Below, piece by piece: positions 8,585 through 16,269 of a stretch of 64,000 nucleotides of DNA. The position numbers and the translations under genes were made by a program. Position 1 is the first letter of the stretch. Every line of letters begins with the position of its first letter. The notes beneath the pieces are model-generated. The model was not told where the DNA came from. It saw only the letters and a list, made by a program, of their open reading frames with translations, and searched no databases. Source of the DNA: Rhodanobacteraceae bacterium (GTDB taxonomy: Bacteria > Pseudomonadota > Gammaproteobacteria > Xanthomonadales > SZUA-5); the NCBI GenBank assembly GCA_016717705.1, contig JADKFD010000013.1:18287-82286 (forward strand). Reading direction: 5' to 3'.

Positions 8585-9512
8585 CCCTGATGCCGCTCTA
8601 CGTGCTGCTGGGCAGCTATTTCGCGCTGATCAGCTGGCGCGCGGCGCACGACCGGCTGCGCCCGGCCGCTGCCGCGCGCAGCGCTTTCTTCGGCATCCTT
8701 GCGCTGCTGTTCCTGATCGGCGACCTGCTGCCGCTGCCACTGGCGGGCATGCTGGTGCTGGCGCTCGCGGTGATCGCCGGCTGGGGATTGCCGCAACAGA
8801 CGGCAGCGCCGACATCGCCGCAGGAACAGCATGGCAGCGCGCGCCTGCTGCTGCCGGTGCTGGCGATACCGCTGCTCACCATCGTGCTGACCTTGTCCCT
8901 GCCGCACTTCACGCTCGCGGGCGTGGCGTTCACCAAGCAATCTGCGGCGCTCTATGGCCTGGCCTGTGCCTGCGTGATTGCCCTGGCCCTGGCGTTGGCG
9001 ATCACCCGCAACGAGCCGGCGGTGGCGCGCTGGCCCGCGGTGGCGATCTGTTGGAGTCGATCGGTTGGGCCGTGCTGCTGCCACTGCTGCTGGCGGTTCT
9101 CGGGACGCTGTTTGCGAAAGCGGGCGTGGGCGATGCGCTGGCGCAGGCGATCGGTCTGCTGATGCCATTGGATGTGCGCTGGGTGGCGATACTCGCCTAT
9201 GGCCTGGGCATGGCGCTGCTCACCATGGCCATGGGCAATGCTTTCGCGGCCTTTCCGGTGATCGCCGGTGGTATCGGCATGCCGTATCTGGTGTCGCTGC
9301 ATGGCGCCGATCCGGCGCCGATGGCGGCGATCGGCATGCTGTCGGGTTATTGCGGCACGCTGATGACGCCGATGGCGGCCAACTTCAATCTGGTGCCGGT
9401 CGCGTTGCTCGATCTCACCGATCGCAACGCCGTGATCCGCGCGCAGATACCGACCGCCCTGCCGCTGCTGGCGGCCAATCTCGTCCTCTTGGGGTTGCTC
9501 TGCTTCCGATGA
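8581..9512 (+). CDS. 5-oxoproline transporter, DUF979 family subunit (frameshifted near 9035)
   Basis: About 310 residues in two frames. The first frame from ATG 8581 gives MTLMPLYVLLGSYFALISW and TM helices up to ITRNEPAVARWP. The second, from about 9036 to 9512, gives GGDLLESIGWAVLLPLLLA, LAYGLGMALLTMAMGNAFAAF and GYCGTLMTPMAANFNLVPVALL, all DUF979 hallmarks. Adding one C to the CCC at 9033-9036 rejoins the frames. Either the gene was broken very recently or a base is missing in the assembly; codon quality stays high on both sides. It is the permease partner of the DUF969 protein. The end overlaps pcp by 4 bases. Confidence 0.85.
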
Positions 9513-10114
9513 AAGCCCAGGTGCTGCTGACTGGTTTCGAACCCTTCGCGGGCGATGCCCGCAATCCGTCGTCGGAGGCGTGCGCACTGCTCGACGGCAG
9601 CGAGTCGCGCGGCCACCGGGTGCGCAGTCTGTGCCTGCCCACCGCATTCTCGGCGGCCGCACTGCAACTGCTGCGCGAGATCGCACGCAATCCGCCGGCG
9701 CTGGTGATCGCCACCGGCCTCGCCGGGGGGCGCAGCGAAATCACGCCGGAGCGCTTCGCCATCAACTTCGCCGATGCGCGCATTCCCGACAATCGCGGTC
9801 GCCAGCCGCGCGAGCGCACGCTGGTGCGCGGTGCACCGCTGGCCTATGCCAGCACGCTGCCGGTGTCGCGCATCGTCGAGCGCCTGCGCCGGGCCGGCAT
9901 TCCCGCTGCGCCTTCGCTGTCGGCCGGCGCCTTCGTCTGCAACGAGCTGTTCTTCCGCCTGCGCCATGCGCTCGAAGGCAGCAAGGTTCGCGCCGGCTTC
10001 ATCCATCTGCCCTACGCCAGCGAGCATGTCGTCGATCGACCTGGATTGCCGAGCTTGCCACTGGCCACGCTGGCCGAGGGGCTGAGGATCGCCGTCGCGG
10101 TGTCCCTGGCCTGA
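9509..10114 (+). CDS. pcp: Pyroglutamyl-peptidase I (peptidase C15)
   Basis: A 201-aa cytosolic cysteine peptidase that removes N-terminal pyroglutamate from peptides. The N-terminus VLLTGFEPFAGDARNPS is the family signature. The Glu active-site block reads TPERFAINFADARIPDN (about residues 78-94), the nucleophile block SLSAGAFVCNELFF carries the Cys near residue 145, and FIHLPYASEH carries the His near 168. All three catalytic residues are present. The start at 9509 overlaps the DUF979 stop (ATGA), so pcp closes a pyroglutamate-salvage operon: peptide hydrolysis, uptake, and hydrolysis to glutamate. Confidence 0.92.
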   Translation: MKAQVLLTGFEPFAGDARNPSSEACALLDGSESRGHRVRSLCLPTAFSAAALQLLREIARNPPALVIATGLAGGRSEITPERFAINFADARIPDNRGRQPRERTLVRGAPLAYASTLPVSRIVERLRRAGIPAAPSLSAGAFVCNELFFRLRHALEGSKVRAGFIHLPYASEHVVDRPGLPSLPLATLAEGLRIAVAVSLA

Positions 10115-10166
10115 TGCCCGGGCGCAGTCCCAGGGTGTGGCGACAGTCGCGCCGGCGCGCTTGCGA

Positions 10167-10189
10167 GTGCCTGCGGAGTTTGCAGGCAC
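10167..10189 (+). terminator. Hairpin downstream of the pxp operon
   Basis: GTGCCTGC at 10167-10174 pairs with GCAGGCAC at 10182-10189 around a 7-base loop, 53 bases after pcp. It lacks a T-run, so a terminator role is tentative. Confidence 0.35.
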
Positions 10190-10263
10190 CCTGGGCGCGT
10201 GGCGAGGCGCCCGTGTGGCAACATAGAACGGTCTGATGGCGCTTTTCCCAGGAGGAGCTGGCA

Positions 10264-11001
10264 ATGGCGCGGTTCCCGACTACGCGCTGGAGCGTGTTTA
10301 CTGCGGCGCGCGATGACCCTGCCGCCGCGCGCACCGCGCTGGAGCATCTGTGCCTGGCGTATCGCCCGGTCGTGCTGGCGGTGGTGCGCCGACGGTTAGG
10401 CGCGAATGCGCAGGCGGAAGACCTGACGCAGGCCTTTTTCACCGCGATGATCGAGCGCCGCATCGAGACCCAGGCAGATCCGCTGCGCGGGCGCTTCCGT
10501 ACGCTGCTGCTGACCGCGCTCAACCGTTATCTGCACAACGCGCAGGCCGCGCGCATGGCCGTCCGTCGTGGCGGCGATCAGGTGCATGCCGACATCGATG
10601 ACCACGCCGGCGCGATTGTCGATGCCGAGCCCGATCCAGAGGGCGTGTTCCTCCGCCACTGGGCGCTGACCGTGATCGAGCGTGCTCTGGCGGCGGTGCG
10701 CGCGGAGACCGCTGCAGCCGGCAAGGGCGCGCTGTTCGATGCCCTGCGTGATTATCTGGTCGAAGCGCCCGACAGCGACGACTACGCCCGCCTGGCGCTG
10801 CAGTTCGGCATGCGCCCGAACACGCTGGCAGTCGCCGTACACCGCTTGCGCCAGCGGTTGCGCGCCAGTGTGCGCGCCGAACTCGCCGAAACGGTCGGTT
10901 GCGACGACGATGTCGACGCGGAATTGCAAGTGTTGCGCGGCGCGCTGGGAGGCGGGTGGCGGCGAGTGGAGGGAAGGGCAGCCGCCAGCACCGGCCTGTA
11001 A
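10264..11001 (+). CDS. ECF-like RNA polymerase sigma factor (kinase-associated type)
   Basis: A 245-aa protein starting 6 bases after a strong AGGAGGAG site. The N-terminal FPTTRWSVFTAA is typical of ECF sigma factors paired with Ser/Thr kinases. Region 2 (about residues 28-95) includes LGANAQAEDLTQAFFTAMIER, with the D-L-T-Q motif intact. Region 4 (about 160-225) has an HTH in YARLALQFGMRPNTLAVAVH followed by RLRQRLRASVRAELAETV. No anti-sigma gene is adjacent; instead a second sigma-like gene and a protein kinase follow. In Xanthomonas a comparable ECF factor (EcfK) is activated by the kinase PknS, so phosphorylation control is a reasonable inference. Confidence 0.82.
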   Translation: MARFPTTRWSVFTAARDDPAAARTALEHLCLAYRPVVLAVVRRRLGANAQAEDLTQAFFTAMIERRIETQADPLRGRFRTLLLTALNRYLHNAQAARMAVRRGGDQVHADIDDHAGAIVDAEPDPEGVFLRHWALTVIERALAAVRAETAAAGKGALFDALRDYLVEAPDSDDYARLALQFGMRPNTLAVAVHRLRQRLRASVRAELAETVGCDDDVDAELQVLRGALGGGWRRVEGRAAASTGL

Positions 11002-11058
11002 TCGACGCGGCCGCGCCCGGTAGCAGATGGACGATCGACAGCCATCCATGGGGGATGC

Positions 11059-11799
11059 ATGCCGGAACCATCGCAGCAAGGCGAAGCGGCCAACTCGGCC
11101 GAGATGTTCAACCACACGCGCTGGTCGCTGGTCGCCGCAGTGCGCGAGAGCGCGCCCGACGGCAACCGCAATCCGCTCGAGGAACTCAGCGCCAGTTACT
11201 GGTTCCCGGTCTACGCCTGCATCCGCCGTCATGGTCACGCGCCGGCCCTCGCCCATCGGCTGGCCGGCCGCTTCTTCAGCGCATTGGCCGGACAGATCCG
11301 TGAGCAGGCGCCGGCCGGCTTCGGTCGCTTCCGGGTATTCCTGTTCGATCGCCTGCAGCGCTTCCTGGGGGGGATCGGCGATGAAACGACCGTGGCGATC
11401 GACCCTGCGATGGCAGCGGAAATCGATGCCCTGGAGCAGCGGCTGGCGAGCGAGCACAGCGGCAATTCAGGACCGGATTTTGCCTTCGAACGCAGTTTTG
11501 GCCTGCAGGTACTGGCGCGCAGCCGCGAACGCCTGGCCGACGAGACCCGGCGCAGCGAACGTGGCGCGATGTACCAGCGTCTGGCGCCGTTCCTGACCGT
11601 TGAACCACCACCCGGCGCGATGGGTGCACTGGCCGCCGACCTTGGCATCGGCACGCTCGCGGTACAGGTGGCGATCAAGCGCCTGCGCCAGCGCTTCCGC
11701 GAACTGGTCGAAGCGGAACTGGCGGAAACGGTGACCAGTCCGGCCGAACTGGAGGCCGAACGCGCGGCGCTGCTGCGCGCACTGGCGGGGGCGCCATGA
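11059..11799 (+). CDS. Second sigma-like protein, divergent in region 2
   Basis: A 246-aa paralogue of the preceding sigma factor. It keeps the N-terminal FNHTRWSLVAAV, the ASYWFPVYACIRRHGH block, and a C-terminal region-4-like segment (DLGIGTLAVQVAIKRLRQRF, then RELVEAELAETV). However, the expected acidic D-L-T-Q segment of region 2 is replaced by PALAHRLAGRFFSALAGQI, so the core-polymerase contact looks weakened. It could be an accessory or decoy partner of the first sigma, or a sigma with altered promoter opening. Its stop overlaps the kinase start by 4 bases, implying coupled translation. Called by similarity to its neighbour; function inferred. Confidence 0.65.
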   Translation: MPEPSQQGEAANSAEMFNHTRWSLVAAVRESAPDGNRNPLEELSASYWFPVYACIRRHGHAPALAHRLAGRFFSALAGQIREQAPAGFGRFRVFLFDRLQRFLGGIGDETTVAIDPAMAAEIDALEQRLASEHSGNSGPDFAFERSFGLQVLARSRERLADETRRSERGAMYQRLAPFLTVEPPPGAMGALAADLGIGTLAVQVAIKRLRQRFRELVEAELAETVTSPAELEAERAALLRALAGAP

Positions 11800-14700
11800 G
11801 CCTGCCGGCGACCTCGGTCAATCCCGGTGCCGGCCCGTCGCTGCAGCCCGAAGTGGCGGCACTCGCGCAACTGGCATTCGCCAGCTCGACGCCGGCCGCC
11901 ACGCGGGTGGCCGCCGGCGGATTGGCCGCAGCCTTCGCTACCGCCAGCGCCGATGCGCTGGATCTCGACCTCAGCGATCCCGAGCAGTGCCATTTCGGCG
12001 ACTACACGCTGCGCGCCAAACTCGGCCAGGGCGGCATGGGCGTGGTCTACCGCGCGCAGCAGCATTCGCTCGACCGCGAAGTCGCCGTGAAGCTGCTGGC
12101 GGCCGGACCGTGGGCCTCGCCCGGCTTCATCGAGCGCTTCCGCCTGGAGGCGCAGAGCGCCGCGCGCATGCAGCACCCGAACATCGTCACCATCCACGAG
12201 ATCGGCGAGCAGGATGGGCTGCCGTTCTTCTCGATGCGCCTGGTGCGCGGACAGTCGCTGGCCGAGCGGGTCACGCGCGGCGGCGCGTTGTCGGCTCGCA
12301 ATGCGGCGGCGATGTTGCGCACCGTGGCCGAGGCGGTCGACTACGCGCATCGCCTGGGCGTGTTGCACCTCGACCTCAAGCCCGGCAACGTGTTGATCGA
12401 CGAGCAGGGCGAGCCGATGGTGGCCGACTTCGGTCTCGCCCGTCGGCTGGAAGAGACGCTGGCGGGGGTGGAAGAGGTTTCCGGCACGCCGAGCTACATG
12501 GCGCCGGAACAGGCCACTGCCGGCGGCCGCATCGGCGTCGCCACCGATGTCTATGCGCTCGGCGCCACACTGTACGAGGCGCTGACCGCGCGGCCCCCGT
12601 TTCGCGGATCCACTGCGCGCGAGACCCTCGAGCAAGTGGTCCGCACGCTGGCGCCGGCGCCGCGCATGTTCGACCGTGCGATCCCGCTGGATCTGCAGGC
12701 AATCTGCATGCGCTGTCTGAGCAAGGATCCCGGCCGCGCGCTACCCGAGTGCACGCGCGTTGGCCGAGGACCTGGGCGATTTCCTCAAGGGACGCGAGGT
12801 CAAGGCGCGTCCGCTGAATCGCCCGCAGAAGTTGTGGCGCCTGGTCCGTCGCGAGCCACGACTGAGCGCGCTGGTGACGCTGTTCGTGGTGTCGCTGCTG
12901 GTCGGACTGCTGGGCACCACGGCGCAGTGGAATCGCGCCGATGCCAATGCCACGGATGCGCGCGAGCTTGTGGGGCGAGCGGGCGCAGGCTGCCGAAAGC
13001 GCGCTGGACGCCGGTGATGGCTTCCATGGGTTGCATGCGCTGGTCAGCAACCTCAGGGGAAATGGAAGCCTCCGGCAGCGATGCCGCGGCGATGGTGGAA
13101 CGCCAGCGCATCGGCACTCTGCTGGCCAATGCGCCGCAACTGGTCGACCGCATTCCGATCGAAGCCGGACAGGTGATCACTTCGGTGGCGCTGTCGCCGG
13201 ATTCCGCGCGCGTCGCGATTGCGACCCATTGGCAGGATGGTCGGCGCAGTGTGCGTCATTACGAGATTGCGAGCGGGCGCGAGCTGTGGTCGACGTCCAC
13301 CGACGGTCTCACGCGCAATCTGGCGATGGCGCAGGGTGCGCCGCATGGACGGTTGCGTTTCAGCGCCGATGGCGCGCGGATCATCGTCAGCCTGATGCAG
13401 CAACCGGTGTTCGCCGCGCCCGGCACCGCCGACGAGATCGCGCTGGACGCGCAAACCGGCCGCGTGCTGCAGCCAGCCGAGTTGCCGTCGGGACACAGCG
13501 ACATGGTCTACGACGACAACGGCAGCCGCGCCATCGTGCGTGCGCGCACCAATCCGTCGTTGCGGTTTCCCGACCGCTTCCGGTTATCCCTGGTCGACGG
13601 ATGGCAACCGGTTGGTCCCTGGCACGACGACGCAGCGAGCATGTGGCTGTTCGCGCCGGACGGCGGATGGCTGCTGCGCACGCTCGACTTCGTGCGCTTC
13701 GAGGCGGTCGATTTCGGCACGCTGGCACCGCGCTGGTCGCTTCAGCTCCCCGAGGGCCAGATGATCCGCGCGTGGCGTTTTGCGCCGGATGGCAGCATCC
13801 TGGCACTGGGTGCGCTGGATGGCAGCGTATTGCTGGTGGACGTCGCCAACGGTAAGACGACCTCGCTGCCATCGGCCCCGTGGACACCGTGCGCTGGCTG
13901 GAGTTCGATGCTGCCGGTCGCACGCTGGCGGCACTGTCGGAAACCGGTACCGTGGTCGCCTGGGACCTGGCGACGCGGCGCCCGCGCAGTGCACCGATAC
14001 TGGCCAGGGAGGTCATCGAACTTGGCCGTGTACGGCTGATCGACGACATGCTGGCGCTGGCCGACGGCATTGCGATCGCCACCTGGCAACTGCCGCCGCT
14101 GGGGCCTTTCGACAATCAGGCGGTGCCGGCGCCGGCGCGCGTGCTGGGTCGCCGACCTTTTTCTGCGCATTCCTTCGACGTTGATCCGCAGCGGCGCCTG
14201 CTGGTTTCCGGCGGCGCCGAGGGCGCGCTGGGTATCTGGCGCCTGCCGCAGGCGGTGATGATGGATGCGCGCGCCGCGCCGCTGCCGCCGGTCGCACAGG
14301 GATTCGATGGTACGCGCGTGGTCGCCGTCGATGGCCCGCGCGTGCGCATCGTCGACGTCGCCAGCGAGGCCGATCGCGCGCCACCGTTGGTGCATCCGCA
14401 GAATGTGGATTTCGCCGAATTGAGCTTCGATGGTCGCCTGCTGACGACCATCGCCGGTCGCACGCTGCGGGTATTCGATGCCACCAGTGGTGAGCTTCGC
14501 GGCCAGCCGATCGTGTTGCCGGAAACACCCTTGCGGGTGGATCTGGCGCGCGCGGCACCCTTGCTGGTGCTGACCATCGGTCTGAATTCCGACGGCAAAT
14601 TCCTCGAGCGCCTGTACAGGCGTCGACCTGGACCGCGTCGAGCTGCGCGATCACGCGCCGCCGCTGCCGCAGTACCTGGCGATCTTCCGCGTCGACCCGC

Positions 14701-16114
14701 AGGGGCGGTACCTGCTGGTTGCGTCAGGCTGGGAACCACGCATCGACATCGTCGATCTCGACGGTGGTCCGAAGTGCGGCTCGCTCGAGCCGGAGGGCGC
14801 CAACGCGATGACCGACCTGGCGATCGACGCGGCCGGCGACGTCGCCTGGGTGCACATGAGCCCGGGTCGGCGCCGCGCCGCGGTGTTGCGCTGGGACCTG
14901 AAGAACTGCAGCGTGACCACCGTCGCGGAAGCTGCGCATCTCGGGTTGGACCCGGCCCTGCTCGCCCGCGGCGACGGCGTGGTCTTGCACCGCCATCTCG
15001 CCAACGGGCTCGCGCTGTTTGGCCCGGAAGGCCCGCGAGGACGGGTGGCAACGCTGCCGGCCGCGCGCAGCATGCCGCAGCTGACGCTGAGTGCCGATGG
15101 TCGCCGTGCCGCGGTGGCAACGCGCAATGCGGTGCAAATCTACGACCTCGCACAGGGCGAGCGCCTGAGCGCGCGACTGACCGCGCCGCTCGGTGGCAAC
15201 GACGGCATTGCGCGGCTGGCGTTCTCGCCGGACGGCACGCGCTTGCTGGCGCGGTCGATCCATGGCCGCTGGCTGACCTGGTCGCTGCCGGCAAGCAAGC
15301 TGGCGATCTCTGATCTCGAGCAGTTGGCGCTGGTGCTCGATCCGGCAACGGCTACGCGTGAACTCGACGCCGTTGAGCGCGATGCGTTGCGCGCGCTTGC
15401 GCGCCGCGCGGTCTTGCGACGGTTGCTGCCGCCGCGGCAGGCCTGCCGCCGGTACAGCTGGCGCCGGTAGCCGCCGCCGCCATCGATCCCCGCTTTGTGC
15501 CGCTGGACCTCGGGGCGGCGGTAAATGTGAAATTGAATGGCCAGGGACCGCGGATGGCTGCACAGGGCGGGGAACTGGTCACGCTGTCGCGCGGGCCGCA
15601 TCGGCTCGGCGGCATCGACTGGAAGATCGATGGCGGCGTGCAGCTGAGTGGTGGCGGGCCAGCGATCTCGCTGCATCCCACCCATCCGCAGAGCGCCTGG
15701 GTGGCGGTGCCCGGGGTGCCGGCGCGCCGGGTTCACGTGCTGATGTTGGTCCATATTCCGATGCCACCGAACGCACCGCCGCGGCGTGCCGCTCAGGTGC
15801 TGCTGCGCCACAGCGATGGTCGCGAGAGCACCCTCGAAATCATGAGCGTACGCGACGTGGTGACCAACTGGCAGCCGGACATGGCGGCGCCCAGCGCACG
15901 CGTGGCCTGGATCGGCTCACAGCCGACCGCGCTGCGCAGCGGCAGTGGTGGCGGCTTTCTCTTCTCCTACGTCTACGCCGTGAGCCTCGACCTGCCGCCG
16001 GGCAGCGCCCCGGTCAAAGGGCTGCAACTGACCATCGGCGATGGTCCGATGGAGGCGCCGTTGTTTTATGCGGTAACGCTGGAGGTCGATCCGGCCGGGG
16101 AGGGCGTGCGATGA
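11796..16114 (+). pseudogene. Giant Ser/Thr protein kinase with propeller-like C-terminus, broken by about six frameshifts
   Basis: About 1,440 residues if repaired. Residues 1-66 are low-complexity. The kinase domain (about 68-330) has glycine loop GQGGMGVVY (77-85), Lys99 in AVKLL, HLDLKPGN (191-198, non-RD) and DFG at 211-213. A TM helix follows (LSALVTLFVVSLLVGLLGT, frame 2 near 12870). The remainder carries WD40/propeller-like strands (SVALSPDSARVAIAT, LAFSPDGTRLLARS). The frame changes near 12740, 12966, 13058, 13870, 14618 and 15415: four look like extra bases, two like missing bases. The sequence between breaks remains good coding, so decay is recent or the assembly is wrong. The start overlaps the second sigma gene. 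It probably controls the sigma pair by phosphorylation. Confidence 0.75.
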
Positions 16115-16149
16115 GTCGGATGGGTCAGGGCAAGTGTTCTGTGGCAGGC

Positions 16150-16269
16150 GGGAGGGCACGGGGCAGGGGAAGGCACTCGCCCCTCTAGGTGCCCGAAGAG
16201 CTGAACCAGAGACGGCAACCATCCGGCTTCCTCCGTGCCCTCGTGCCCTCGTGCCCTCATGCCCTCCCT
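16150..16269. repeat. Inverted word array (GGGCACG / CGTGCCC words)
   Basis: The left arm 16150-16171 (GGGAGGGCACGGGGCAGGGG) and right arm 16232-16269 (repeated CGTGCCCT) are reverse complements separated by about 60 bases. It fills the gap between the kinase and the TonB receptor, and the right arm supplies possible ATG starts for the receptor at 16235 and 16259. Confidence 0.75.

Noticed and set aside
7643..9162. Separate long ORFs overlapping the DUF969 and DUF979 genes
   Set aside because: They are shadows rich in Arg and Pro. The true frames are set by the GTGA and ATGA overlaps and the family motifs.
12941..13855. Independent small genes within the kinase region
   Set aside because: Their order and content (kinase tail, TM helix, propeller strands) match consecutive parts of one protein read in three frames.
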